IMG/VR virus record: IMGVR_UViG_3300031885_000005
Coordinates: 1-64,000 of that record
DNA from: a virus
Reading direction: 5' to 3' (one strand)
DNA length: 64,000 nt
The position numbers and the translations under genes were made by a program. Of the stretch, positions 43,321-50,314 are shown piece after piece. Numbering within the stretch: the stretch's first letter is position 1; the number at the start of each line of letters is the position of its first letter. The notes below the pieces were generated by a model. It saw only the letters and a program-made list of their open reading frames with translations, ran no database searches and was not told the DNA's origin.

Positions 43321-44782
43321 CTTTTCTCTCCACGTTAATATAATTTATTTCTTCTAATTGAGGGCAATCTTGATAAATTATAAAAAATTGCATGGGTAGA
43401 TTTCTGCAAACTTCTATAAAATTTCTAAAATTAATTTCGTCCATACTTCCCATTCCGTCATCAGCTATTATTATTCGGTCAGATTCTCCTTTTTGCAATA
43501 AGATACCTAATTTAAATATTGCAGAAAGAAAACAAATCTGTCCAGATGAAAGTAAATCATAAGTCAATTCTTCTTTTCCATCCTTTATTTTTATAAACTC
43601 TTTTTCGTCAGTCAATTCTATAGATAAATTTACAGGTTTCAATAAATCATTAATAATCAATGTCAAATTAGTAAGCCATTCTTGAATAAAATAACCACTA
43701 AAAGAATCTAAAGTTTTGATTGAATCGGCATAAAGTTGAACATCAGATTTATTGTATTTATATTCAGAAAATTTTTGTGCCTCTTTTAATTTCATTAAAC
43801 ATTGTTGTATGCTTTTTATATGATTTTGTCCTTCCGCATACAAATCGTTGTAGTATTTCAAGTAATTTTCTTCTTCTTTAGTTTTGGATTTTGATTGTTC
43901 TATTTGATGGTTCAGTTGTTCTATTTCTTGATACATTTCAGAATTTATTTGATTATCTTTTTCGTTTAAAGATTTGCTTATTTTTTCACATTTAGTTCTG
44001 AGAATAGGGCAAATACCTTCTTTGGCTTTTTTAATTTCATTTTGTTTATAATAAACCTCTTTTTCCTTGCCTTTAATTTCCCCAACTAAATTATTAATAA
44101 TTGATTCTTGTTCTCTTTTATCTTTTAAAATAGTTGATTCCTCTTCCTGTAATCTTTTTAGTCCATTCTCTAAAATAGTCCATCGTTTAGTGGACAAATA
44201 GAAATGATAAAGTCTCTTATCTACATTATAGATTTCTCGGTCATTTTTCTTTTTCAATAACGATTCTCTGATAGGAGCAAATTCAGTATCTATGAATTGC
44301 ATTAATTCTTTTTTAAATGAAATAATTGACCGAGTATCTTCCAAGGAATCCAATAAGTTAATTCCTTTATCATCAATTAAACAATATTTTCTAAAGAATT
44401 GATAATCCCCAAATAATTGATTAAGATGATTTTGTGCAATTGTAGGAGTATTAAATTGCAATTCTTTTCCGTCTTCAATAATTTTAAGGGCAGAGGGAAT
44501 TTTGCGTGAGATAATGTAATTTTTGTTATTATGGCTCAACGCAAGTTCCACTTCTGCCTCTTTAGTTCCGAAATGAATTAATTTATTCAATTTCTTTCCG
44601 CAACCCTCCCCATAAAGAGCAAATAAAATGGCAGTTTTTAAAAGAGTAGATTTTCCACTTCCATTAGAAGAATCCTTTGAATTATCATGGTTGATTCCTC
44701 TAATAAGATTAATTTGGGCAGGATTAATCTCTGCGGATTGAAAGAGTTGAAAATCCTTTAAAATTAATTTAGAAATCTTCAT
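43298..44782 (-). CDS. Rad50/SbcC-like SMC-family ATPase
   Basis: A 494-residue ATPase with Walker A (SNGSGKST, residues 39-46), an ABC signature-like LLSSGQICFLSAIF, and Walker B RIIIADDGMGSMD. A short coiled coil with a C-x-x-C-like CPILRTKCEKI lies between the two halves, as in a zinc-hook apex. With the Mre11-like gene at 45509-46516 it would form an end-processing nuclease complex for recombination. The coiled coil is shorter than bacterial SbcC, as in T4 gp46. The C-terminal end overlaps the Cys-rich gene. Confidence 0.85.
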   Translation of the reverse strand: MKISKLILKDFQLFQSAEINPAQINLIRGINHDNSKDSSNGSGKSTLLKTAILFALYGEGCGKKLNKLIHFGTKEAEVELALSHNNKNYIISRKIPSALKIIEDGKELQFNTPTIAQNHLNQLFGDYQFFRKYCLIDDKGINLLDSLEDTRSIISFKKELMQFIDTEFAPIRESLLKKKNDREIYNVDKRLYHFYLSTKRWTILENGLKRLQEEESTILKDKREQESIINNLVGEIKGKEKEVYYKQNEIKKAKEGICPILRTKCEKISKSLNEKDNQINSEMYQEIEQLNHQIEQSKSKTKEEENYLKYYNDLYAEGQNHIKSIQQCLMKLKEAQKFSEYKYNKSDVQLYADSIKTLDSFSGYFIQEWLTNLTLIINDLLKPVNLSIELTDEKEFIKIKDGKEELTYDLLSSGQICFLSAIFKLGILLQKGESDRIIIADDGMGSMDEINFRNFIEVCRNLPMQFFIIYQDCPQLEEINYINVERKDGKSEIK

Positions 44783-45044
44783 GTAAATGTATTTCCTTTA
44801 ATTCTTTTGGGGTTAATTTAGTAGATTTTGGTTTCTTTTTATTCGGAATGATTTGAGTTTTAGGATTTATTTTCCAGGTTTTTCTTATAGGAATATGCAA
44901 ATCACATGGTTGATTGCATTTAGTGCAAATAGCATAACAAGTTCCTATAGTTGGATTTTTATCTCCAATAAAATCAGGAGCAGGATTAGATAATCTTACT
45001 TTGGCTCTACAACAAGATGATTTATAGTTATTTTTCTTGTTCAT
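44769..45044 (-). CDS. Cys-rich protein of 91 residues
   Basis: Starting at the ATG with GAGG upstream. CCRAKVRLSNP and CYAICTKCNQPCDLHI form a zinc-ribbon-like set; the C-terminal half is basic and Pro/Lys-rich. It overlaps the Rad50-like gene start by 14 bases. Probably a nucleic-acid-binding accessory of the recombination pair. Confidence 0.5.
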   Translation of the reverse strand: MNKKNNYKSSCCRAKVRLSNPAPDFIGDKNPTIGTCYAICTKCNQPCDLHIPIRKTWKINPKTQIIPNKKKPKSTKLTPKELKEIHLHEDF

Positions 45045-45243
45045 TTTCAATCCTCAATTTTAATTTAAGATAATTAGATAAATCTTTTATAAAAAATTCA
45101 TTGTTACTTCCTATTAAATAATAATTCTTAATTAATTTATCTATATGTTTTATATTATTTTTTATTACTTCTAATTCAATAATATCATCAATAATACAAT
45201 CACATCTCTTATCTAATTTATCTATACATTGTTTGTGCGCCAT
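45028..45243 (-). CDS. Small helical protein, 71 residues
   Basis: The ATG at 45243 has GAGGAGATAAAATA upstream and replaces the longer frame. CIDKLDKRCDC near the N-terminus, then helices (DIIELEVIKNNIKHI, LSNYLKLKLRIENE). Function unknown. Confidence 0.5.
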   Translation of the reverse strand: MAHKQCIDKLDKRCDCIIDDIIELEVIKNNIKHIDKLIKNYYLIGSNNEFFIKDLSNYLKLKLRIENEQEK

Positions 45244-45347
45244 TATTTTATCTCCTCTATTTGTAAAAATATAATACATACATTTAATAAATGCCATTTC
45301 AAACCTATCAAATCAAAATCCTCTTCATTACAAAAGGGGCATCTCAT
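45243..45347 (-). CDS. C2H-type mini-finger, 34 residues
   Basis: A very short protein with CPFCNEEDFDLIGLKWH, a single finger-like C-x2-C...H. GGAGG with good spacing is upstream, and the stop overlaps the next ATG. The fit suggests it is real. Confidence 0.5.
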   Translation of the reverse strand: MRCPFCNEEDFDLIGLKWHLLNVCIIFLQIEEIK

Positions 45348-45380
45348 TTCAATTCCTCCAAAAGTATTTGTTTAATTTAT

Positions 45381-45512
45381 TCATTTAATAGTTATTTCTT
45401 TTTTGCAGTATTTACAATAAAATTCTCCATAAAAAAAAGTAAATTTATCATGATTATAAGTCTTGCAATAATACTTATGAAATCCTAATAAACACAATAA
45501 TTTTCTTATCAT
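45381..45512 (-). CDS. DUF1660-like mini-protein, 43 residues
   Basis: LLCLLGFHKYYCKTYN and GEFYCKYCKKE resemble the C-x-x-C end of small phage DUF1660 proteins. The ATG overlaps the Mre11-like stop (ATGA). Confidence 0.5.
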   Translation of the reverse strand: MIRKLLCLLGFHKYYCKTYNHDKFTFFYGEFYCKYCKKEITIK

Positions 45513-46516
45513 TTTATTTCTCCTAATAATATTGATTTAATTTTTTCATCTACATTATTTTTTTCCATCCAATCAATTAATGATTCTTTTAATGAAACGT
45601 TTTCATTTTTAGGTATAACTAAATTATTTGACATTATAAAGTCTTTCTTATCTCGCAGTATAGTGAATTTATTTTTGTATTTTTGATAAAGTGGGAGAAA
45701 CTCCAACCATCCATTATAATCTTTAAAGATTATGCGGATTTTGGTCTTTTCTGGTAATTGGTCTAAATAGGAGCAAAGTTGCCCGACATCGGTCATTTTT
45801 ATGGGCAATTGTGCCTGTTTTTGGTTCATTTCAGGCACTTTCTTGGCTTCGACAGGGTCTTTTATAGGTTCGTTTTTAGGGAGTGAATCTGTTTTTTGAT
45901 GTAATTCAATGTCTATCATAGGGATAGGACTTAAAAGAGGCATAAAATGGCAAGTGGGATTGTCAGTATCATAATTTTCTATAAGTAATACTACTTTTAT
46001 TTTATCTTGTGCTTCCGAAAAATCTACCCAACGACTTGAACCTAATTGTACACAATTTTTTCCTATTTGTTCAAACGAATGAAAATGCCCTAAAACTACC
46101 CATCTAAATTTTTTGAATTCTTGAGCAAAATGAGTAGCGCCAAATTTATTTATTTTAGATTCTTTCAATCCAAAATGACCGATAAATAATTTATTTTCGT
46201 CATGGTATTCTTTTACTATGGTTATGGCATTGGATAAAATTCCAAAATGATTTAATATAGAATCTTCAGGAGTTTCTGATTCATGTGATTGCGCCGAAAT
46301 TATTATGGATGGAATATTTATTTTTTTTAGGAAAGAAGCGAAAAGGTCTAATTCTTTTGAGGTAGGTTTAACATTATCAAAGTTATCGCCAGTAGAAATA
46401 TAAGTATCGACATTATATTTTTTAATTAATTCTTTTTGTTCATTAAGAACATTAGAACATTCTTCCAAAGACGATAAATCAATATGTAAATCACCAGCAA
46501 TAAGAATGTTTTTCAA
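45509..46516 (-). CDS. Mre11/SbcD-like nuclease
   Basis: A 335-residue phosphoesterase beginning at a TTG with GGAG six bases upstream. Motifs: ILIAGDLHIDL, YISTGDNFDNV, then SAQSHESET where GNHD/E is expected, IGHFGLKES, and WVVLGHFHSFEQIG. The usual Asn of GNHD is replaced (Gln-Ser-His-Glu), so activity may be altered. Its partner is the Rad50-like ATPase at 43298. The pair would trim DNA ends for recombination. A long linker with Pro/Lys repeats leads to a C-terminal helical part that may bind the partner. Confidence 0.8.
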   Translation of the reverse strand: MKNILIAGDLHIDLSSLEECSNVLNEQKELIKKYNVDTYISTGDNFDNVKPTSKELDLFASFLKKINIPSIIISAQSHESETPEDSILNHFGILSNAITIVKEYHDENKLFIGHFGLKESKINKFGATHFAQEFKKFRWVVLGHFHSFEQIGKNCVQLGSSRWVDFSEAQDKIKVVLLIENYDTDNPTCHFMPLLSPIPMIDIELHQKTDSLPKNEPIKDPVEAKKVPEMNQKQAQLPIKMTDVGQLCSYLDQLPEKTKIRIIFKDYNGWLEFLPLYQKYKNKFTILRDKKDFIMSNNLVIPKNENVSLKESLIDWMEKNNVDEKIKSILLGEIK

Positions 46517-46537
46517 CTTTAACTCCTTTTTTAAAAA

Positions 46538-46906
46538 CTAAAGTTTTTTCCTGATTGAATTGGGAGTAATTGAATTCCAAAAATATAATAAAGTATTTGG
46601 TTTTCTAAAATTTTGTAACCCACGATACTTATAAGGATAAAATTTATAAATAGTCCAAAACAAATAACTCATGGTTCCTAAAGCCAATAAACTTGATAAA
46701 ATAATAAATAAATCATCAATTACTATGCCATAACATAATTTTGTTGTATCATTTAAAAGTGCTGCATTGATAAATTTTCTACTATGTCCTCTTGCAGTAC
46801 CTACTTTTTTTATAGATTTAGATTGCCAAATATATTTCCAAGCATCTCCAATAGAAGTCAAAACTAATAATCCACCTAAAATATCTTTAGTCAGTATTAG
46901 ATTCAT
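46538..46906 (-). CDS. Membrane protein, paralogue of the one at 41862
   Basis: A 122-residue protein with two clear spans (IDDLFIILSSLLALGTMSYLF and an N-terminal LGGLLVLTSIG). It shares the KYRGLQNFRKPNTLLYF motif with the protein at 41862 (KYYGLRNFKKGRIYW). A family of phage membrane proteins, function unknown. Confidence 0.5.
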   Translation of the reverse strand: MNLILTKDILGGLLVLTSIGDAWKYIWQSKSIKKVGTARGHSRKFINAALLNDTTKLCYGIVIDDLFIILSSLLALGTMSYLFWTIYKFYPYKYRGLQNFRKPNTLLYFWNSITPNSIRKKL

Positions 46907-47039
46907 CTTTTCCTTTTTTTAATCCAGGGAACCAATCTTCATAAATGCAAGAATCTTCATCTGCCTTATAAAAAATGCAACATATACATTCTTCGTTTTG
47001 GTCTACATACTTTCCACTTTCTTTTTCGCAAAATATCAT
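46887..47039 (-). CDS. Cys-rich mini-protein, 50 residues
   Basis: IFCEKESGKYVD, ECICCIFYKADEDSC give five cysteines; acidic end. It overlaps the membrane protein start. Likely a small metal-binding protein. Confidence 0.5.
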   Translation of the reverse strand: MIFCEKESGKYVDQNEECICCIFYKADEDSCIYEDWFPGLKKGKDESNTD

Positions 47040-47203
47040 TCTGATTCTCCTTCTTTAACTATTTTTAAATCTTTATTCCAAATTAATTGGATAGGATAAA
47101 TACAATTTACTTTAAAATCAAATAAAATAGGTAAATTCCATTTGCATTTTACACAATCAAATTTTTCATTTATTCTTATTTTAAATTTTGGGCAATATCT
47201 CAT
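47036..47203 (-). CDS. Cys-rich mini-protein, 55 residues
   Basis: The start at 47203 (or 47236) follows a hairpin. RYCPKFKIRINEKFDCVKCKW gives a C...C-x2-C set, and VNCIYPIQLIW follows. It ends in ATGA overlap with the next gene. Confidence 0.5.
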   Translation of the reverse strand: MRYCPKFKIRINEKFDCVKCKWNLPILFDFKVNCIYPIQLIWNKDLKIVKEGESE

Positions 47204-47212
47204 AATCTTTGG

Positions 47213-47240
47213 GCTGATGCGGTTATTAGCCAACATCAGC
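47213..47240 (-). other. Hairpin between 47248 and 47036 genes
   Basis: GCTGATG pairs with CATCAGC with a GG/CC inner pair. It is GC-rich against its surroundings and lacks a T-run. It overlaps the longest start of the downstream frame (47236), so it may limit its translation. Confidence 0.4.
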
Positions 47241-47247
47241 AGTATTA

Positions 47248-47478
47248 CTACTTAACGGGTCTTTCCGCTTTTTTCTTTTTAATTTCTACTTTATCTTGTT
47301 CGGTCAAGAGTTGATTCGACCTGATAGTTGAGAGAAATTTTAAAAGAATCTTAACAATAGCACCAATTTTTTCCAAATCGGTATTTAACTTTATCTCTGT
47401 TTTTGTTTCCCTATCTTTATAAATACCTTTAGAAACTACATCATCAACATCAGATAATGCTCCTTCGATTCCTATCAT
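47248..47478 (-). CDS. C-terminal 76-residue product from an internal start
   Basis: GGAGG seven bases upstream supports this start. The protein is helical with a basic end (IGIEGALSDVDDVVSKGIY, LEKIGAIVKILLKFL). Its unknown role may be regulatory; it ends near the hairpin. Confidence 0.55.
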   Translation of the reverse strand: MIGIEGALSDVDDVVSKGIYKDRETKTEIKLNTDLEKIGAIVKILLKFLSTIRSNQLLTEQDKVEIKKKKAERPVK

Positions 47479-47670
47479 GCCTTTACCTCCTTTTTTGGAA
47501 TTTTTATTATTTATTTCTTTGTTACTGATAAATAAACGTATGCTGCCAATCCGCCCACTACTATCCCTATTATCACTCCCACTACTACTCCTAAATTGAA
47601 CATTTGCTACCTCCTTTTTTAGGTTAAGTTCGGTTGCCTTTTTTTCTAAATCTTTCTGCCAATCGCTCAT
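47248..47670 (-). CDS. Open frame of 140 residues, N-terminal part doubtful
   Basis: The ATG at 47670 is in ATGA overlap with the RuvC-like gene, and the first 26 residues look like a real peptide (DWQKDLEKKATELNLKKEV). Residues 27-64 are Ser/Gly/Arg/Asn-rich and coincide with another frame's membrane peptide, so they may be incidental. An internal ATG at 47478 with GGAGG starts the C-terminal 76 residues. Either one dual-coding gene or a frame joined by chance to the downstream gene. Confidence 0.4.
   Translation of the reverse strand: MSDWQKDLEKKATELNLKKEVANVQFRSSSGSDNRDSSGRIGSIRLFISNKEINNKNSKKGGKGMIGIEGALSDVDDVVSKGIYKDRETKTEIKLNTDLEKIGAIVKILLKFLSTIRSNQLLTEQDKVEIKKKKAERPVK
47511..47603 (-). 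CDS. Membrane mini-peptide of 30 residues in an overlapping frame
   Basis: AAAAGGAGGTAGCAAATG is a near-ideal start; the peptide is one glycine/valine-rich transmembrane helix (GVVVGVIIGIVVGGLAAYVY) with a basic end. It lies inside the 140-residue frame, in another reading frame. Such a clean hydrophobic helix with a perfect ribosome site is unlikely by chance. Confidence 0.65.
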   Translation of the reverse strand: MFNLGVVVGVIIGIVVGGLAAYVYLSVTKK

Positions 47671-48221
47671 TGTATAAGTCCGTTTATAGCGTAAACGAAA
47701 GCGTCAGCTTCGTCATCATTATCTATTTTTTTACCGATTATATTACTAACAAATTCCATGACTTTTTCTTTTCTTTCTTTTCTGGGCATTTTTGGTGAAA
47801 TAGTTAATCTGATATTTTTTCTTGATGTAGTAGGAGGAATAAAATAAATCTCTTCAAAATGCTGATAAATATTTGCAAAAATAATCCCTGCAAATGCACT
47901 TAAAATTAATGCAGTATGAGCATTTTTTCCAATATAACATTTCTCAATAACCAAAATTTTATAAGGATTCTTATATGTTTTTATTTTTTGCTCCAAATCC
48001 TGTGCTAACCACATTAAGGATTCTAATATTGTCGCTACATTTTCTTTAGGATTTTCTACTTCTGGAACTTGAAATCTATAAGTTTCTATTATTGTACTTA
48101 GTTTAGTTTCAATAAAACAAATTCCAGTTACTGTAGCCAAATCAACTCCCAAACACATCACATTCTTGCGAAGTTTTAGACCTAAATTTTTTTCTAATTT
48201 TGATAATTTTAATTTAATCAT
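47667..48221 (-). CDS. RuvC-like Holliday junction resolvase
   Basis: A 184-residue RNase H-fold protein with the expected acids: GVDLATVTGICF at the first strand, ILVIEKCYIG in the middle, and NDDEADAFVYAI at the C-terminus. It would resolve branched DNA made by recombination and replication before packaging. The gene lies with the Mre11/Rad50-like pair and the polymerase. Family call by motif. Confidence 0.75.
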   Translation of the reverse strand: MIKLKLSKLEKNLGLKLRKNVMCLGVDLATVTGICFIETKLSTIIETYRFQVPEVENPKENVATILESLMWLAQDLEQKIKTYKNPYKILVIEKCYIGKNAHTALILSAFAGIIFANIYQHFEEIYFIPPTTSRKNIRLTISPKMPRKERKEKVMEFVSNIIGKKIDNDDEADAFVYAINGLIQ

Positions 48222-48351
48222 TTTTTTGCATTAAATATAGTTTATTTCCTATTTCCATTATAGTATAAAAAATATATTCATTTATAGTATAAGTATCTTT
48301 TTCCCATGAATCCCAAATTTTAACTTCTATAGTATAATTATTTTGTGCCAT
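48214..48351 (-). CDS. Small protein of 45 residues
   Basis: A short protein with a Trp-rich start (VKIWDSWEKDTYTI, then EYIFYTIMEIG). Overlaps the resolvase start by eight bases. Function unknown. Confidence 0.45.
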   Translation of the reverse strand: MAQNNYTIEVKIWDSWEKDTYTINEYIFYTIMEIGNKLYLMQKND

Positions 48352-48352
48352 T

Positions 48353-48625
48353 TTATAATCCTGCAATTACATCATCACAAAATGTTTTACCACAAGAACA
48401 ATGTGCAGTAACTCCTACTTTTGCATTAGCATTTCCATCGAATTCTATTTCTGTAGAAGAAAATACTCTACCCTTCTTTTTTTTATTAATAATAATTCTA
48501 ATATCCAAAAACGGCAATTCTAAACCATACCATATATCTTCATAAGCATAACTTCTAAACCCCGATTTATAAAATCCAAAATGATTTTGCATTTTTAATT
48601 TTCGTCTAATAAATAATAATTTCAT
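48353..48625 (-). CDS. Unknown protein of 90 residues
   Basis: AAAGGAGATTAAAA precedes the ATG. A basic N-terminus is followed by FGFYKSGFRSYAYED, a beta middle, and HCSCGKTFCDD near the end, which suggests a small zinc site. No family recognised. Confidence 0.5.
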   Translation of the reverse strand: MKLLFIRRKLKMQNHFGFYKSGFRSYAYEDIWYGLELPFLDIRIIINKKKKGRVFSSTEIEFDGNANAKVGVTAHCSCGKTFCDDVIAGL

Positions 48626-48667
48626 TTTTAATCTCCTTTATTTTTAAGAGAGAGGAAGTTTAATCAT

Positions 48668-48949
48668 TTAATTATATTTTTCTATTGTTTTACCTTCATT
48701 ACTCATCAAATAAACCCTGATTGATGGGTCAACATAAATAACTCGATGTAAAATATTATCTCCATTTGCCAATTCTATTCTTAAAGCATCATGCAGTTTA
48801 GTATTTTCTTTTTCATAAATAGAACAGGCACAAGAGACATTCATAACTTCTTTTGTAAAATCGCAGTTAGAAAATCTAACTTGGTCAAAAGCATCAAATA
48901 CTATATCATGTACTTTACAGTCATAACATTGTATTATTTTCAATATCAT
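48668..48949 (-). CDS. Cys-rich unknown protein, 93 residues
   Basis: ATGA overlap with the methyltransferase stop. IQCYDCKVHDI, VSCACSIYEKE point to a metal site; then HRVIYVDPSIRVYLM. A small conserved-looking protein tied to the methyltransferase operon. Function unknown. Confidence 0.5.
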   Translation of the reverse strand: MILKIIQCYDCKVHDIVFDAFDQVRFSNCDFTKEVMNVSCACSIYEKENTKLHDALRIELANGDNILHRVIYVDPSIRVYLMSNEGKTIEKYN

Positions 48950-50313
48950 CTCTCTTCCTCCTTATCTGTCTTTCTATCTTCCTCTCTCTTAGGAATTATT
49001 GTATTTTTTATTCTTTCTTGTGCGATTTTAAGATAATCTTCTGATAATTCTATGCCTATAAATCTACGATTAAGTAATTTGCAAGCAACTCCAGTAGTTC
49101 CCGAACCCATAAATGGGTCAAGAATAATGTCTCCCTTTTTGCTTCCTAAAGTAATAAGATAAGACATTAATTTTATAGGTTTAACTGTAGGATGGAAATT
49201 ACTTCTTTTTTCTCTTGGTTTTTCAGTTCCTTTATTAATTGCACCTACTAATCCTGCTGGTTGGCAATCTTTCTCTTCTAAATTTTCACATCCTTTATTT
49301 TTCTCACTCTTACTTGCTTTTGGGCAAATTAAAAAAGGAAAAGTATTATAATCTTCGGAAATATTATTTTCTTTAGCCCAAGCATCTAAATCAAAATAAC
49401 GAGAAAAAGAACCAGAATCATTATAAGTTTGTCCTGCTGGTTTTCCAGTAGATTTTTGCCAAATCCCACCCGAAGCAGATTTATCATCTTTAGATTTATT
49501 TGATGTTCTTTCTTTTCCATCATTTAATATATCATCAGAAACTAATAAATTAGCAGGAAAACGAGAATTTTTTTCTGTTTGTGAAATAGTAGTTATTTTT
49601 TTCCCACTGCCAAATTGATTTCCATGTATTTCTGAAAAATCATTAAAATTGGCAATTACTTTATCAGAAGTAGGAATCCTACAATCATCTAAATTAGTAA
49701 TTCCTTTATTATTTTTTAATGCTTGGTCAATATATCCTTTTTCTGATAATGATTTCATAACTACAATTATTATTTCTACTGCTGGCTTGGGTTGAAATCC
49801 GCCAAAAGAACCTTTTAATTGTTTGGCTTCTTCGCTTTCTGGTTCAGTAATAGAATACTCGCCTTTCCATTCATAATTGTCATCATCATGAACTCCTAAA
49901 TGATTATTTACTTTTTCTCCTGTATGTCCTTTTGCTTTACCTACTTCTTTTCCTTTTAATCCTTTTCTTTTATCTATTGCTTTGGAAATGTTTATTGCCT
50001 TGGGAAATCCGCTTGCATAAGCCCAATAAATAGAAGTAAATCCTGTTTCAAATCCTGCTTCTTGTAAATTATAAATCATTCTTCCTAATACATCTTGTCT
50101 TGGAGCTGACATAATAAAAGCAAATGCTCCAGGCTTTAATACTCTCAAACATTCTTTCCAAGTAGAAGAAGGAATAACTACTTTATCCCAATCCTTACCC
50201 ATAAAAGAATAGCCATAAGGGGGGTCAGTTAAAATAAGGTCAATAGAATTATCTTCTATTCCTTTTAATACTTCTTTACAATCTCCTAAATATAATTGAA
50301 TTTGTTTATCCAT
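48946..50313 (-). CDS. DNA methyltransferase, N4/N6-type with DPPY motif
   Basis: A 455-residue enzyme (start at the ATG at 50313; a GTG at 50322 is possible). Motif IV LILTDPPYGYSFMGKDW is near the start and the AdoMet motif DPFMGSGTTGVACKLLN near the end, the beta-class order. The middle is a target-recognition region of about 230 residues. It may protect phage DNA from host restriction. No cognate restriction nuclease is visible next to it. A second methyltransferase lies at 62663. Confidence 0.85.
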   Translation of the reverse strand: MDKQIQLYLGDCKEVLKGIEDNSIDLILTDPPYGYSFMGKDWDKVVIPSSTWKECLRVLKPGAFAFIMSAPRQDVLGRMIYNLQEAGFETGFTSIYWAYASGFPKAINISKAIDKRKGLKGKEVGKAKGHTGEKVNNHLGVHDDDNYEWKGEYSITEPESEEAKQLKGSFGGFQPKPAVEIIIVVMKSLSEKGYIDQALKNNKGITNLDDCRIPTSDKVIANFNDFSEIHGNQFGSGKKITTISQTEKNSRFPANLLVSDDILNDGKERTSNKSKDDKSASGGIWQKSTGKPAGQTYNDSGSFSRYFDLDAWAKENNISEDYNTFPFLICPKASKSEKNKGCENLEEKDCQPAGLVGAINKGTEKPREKRSNFHPTVKPIKLMSYLITLGSKKGDIILDPFMGSGTTGVACKLLNRRFIGIELSEDYLKIAQERIKNTIIPKREEDRKTDKEEER

Positions 50314-50314
50314 T

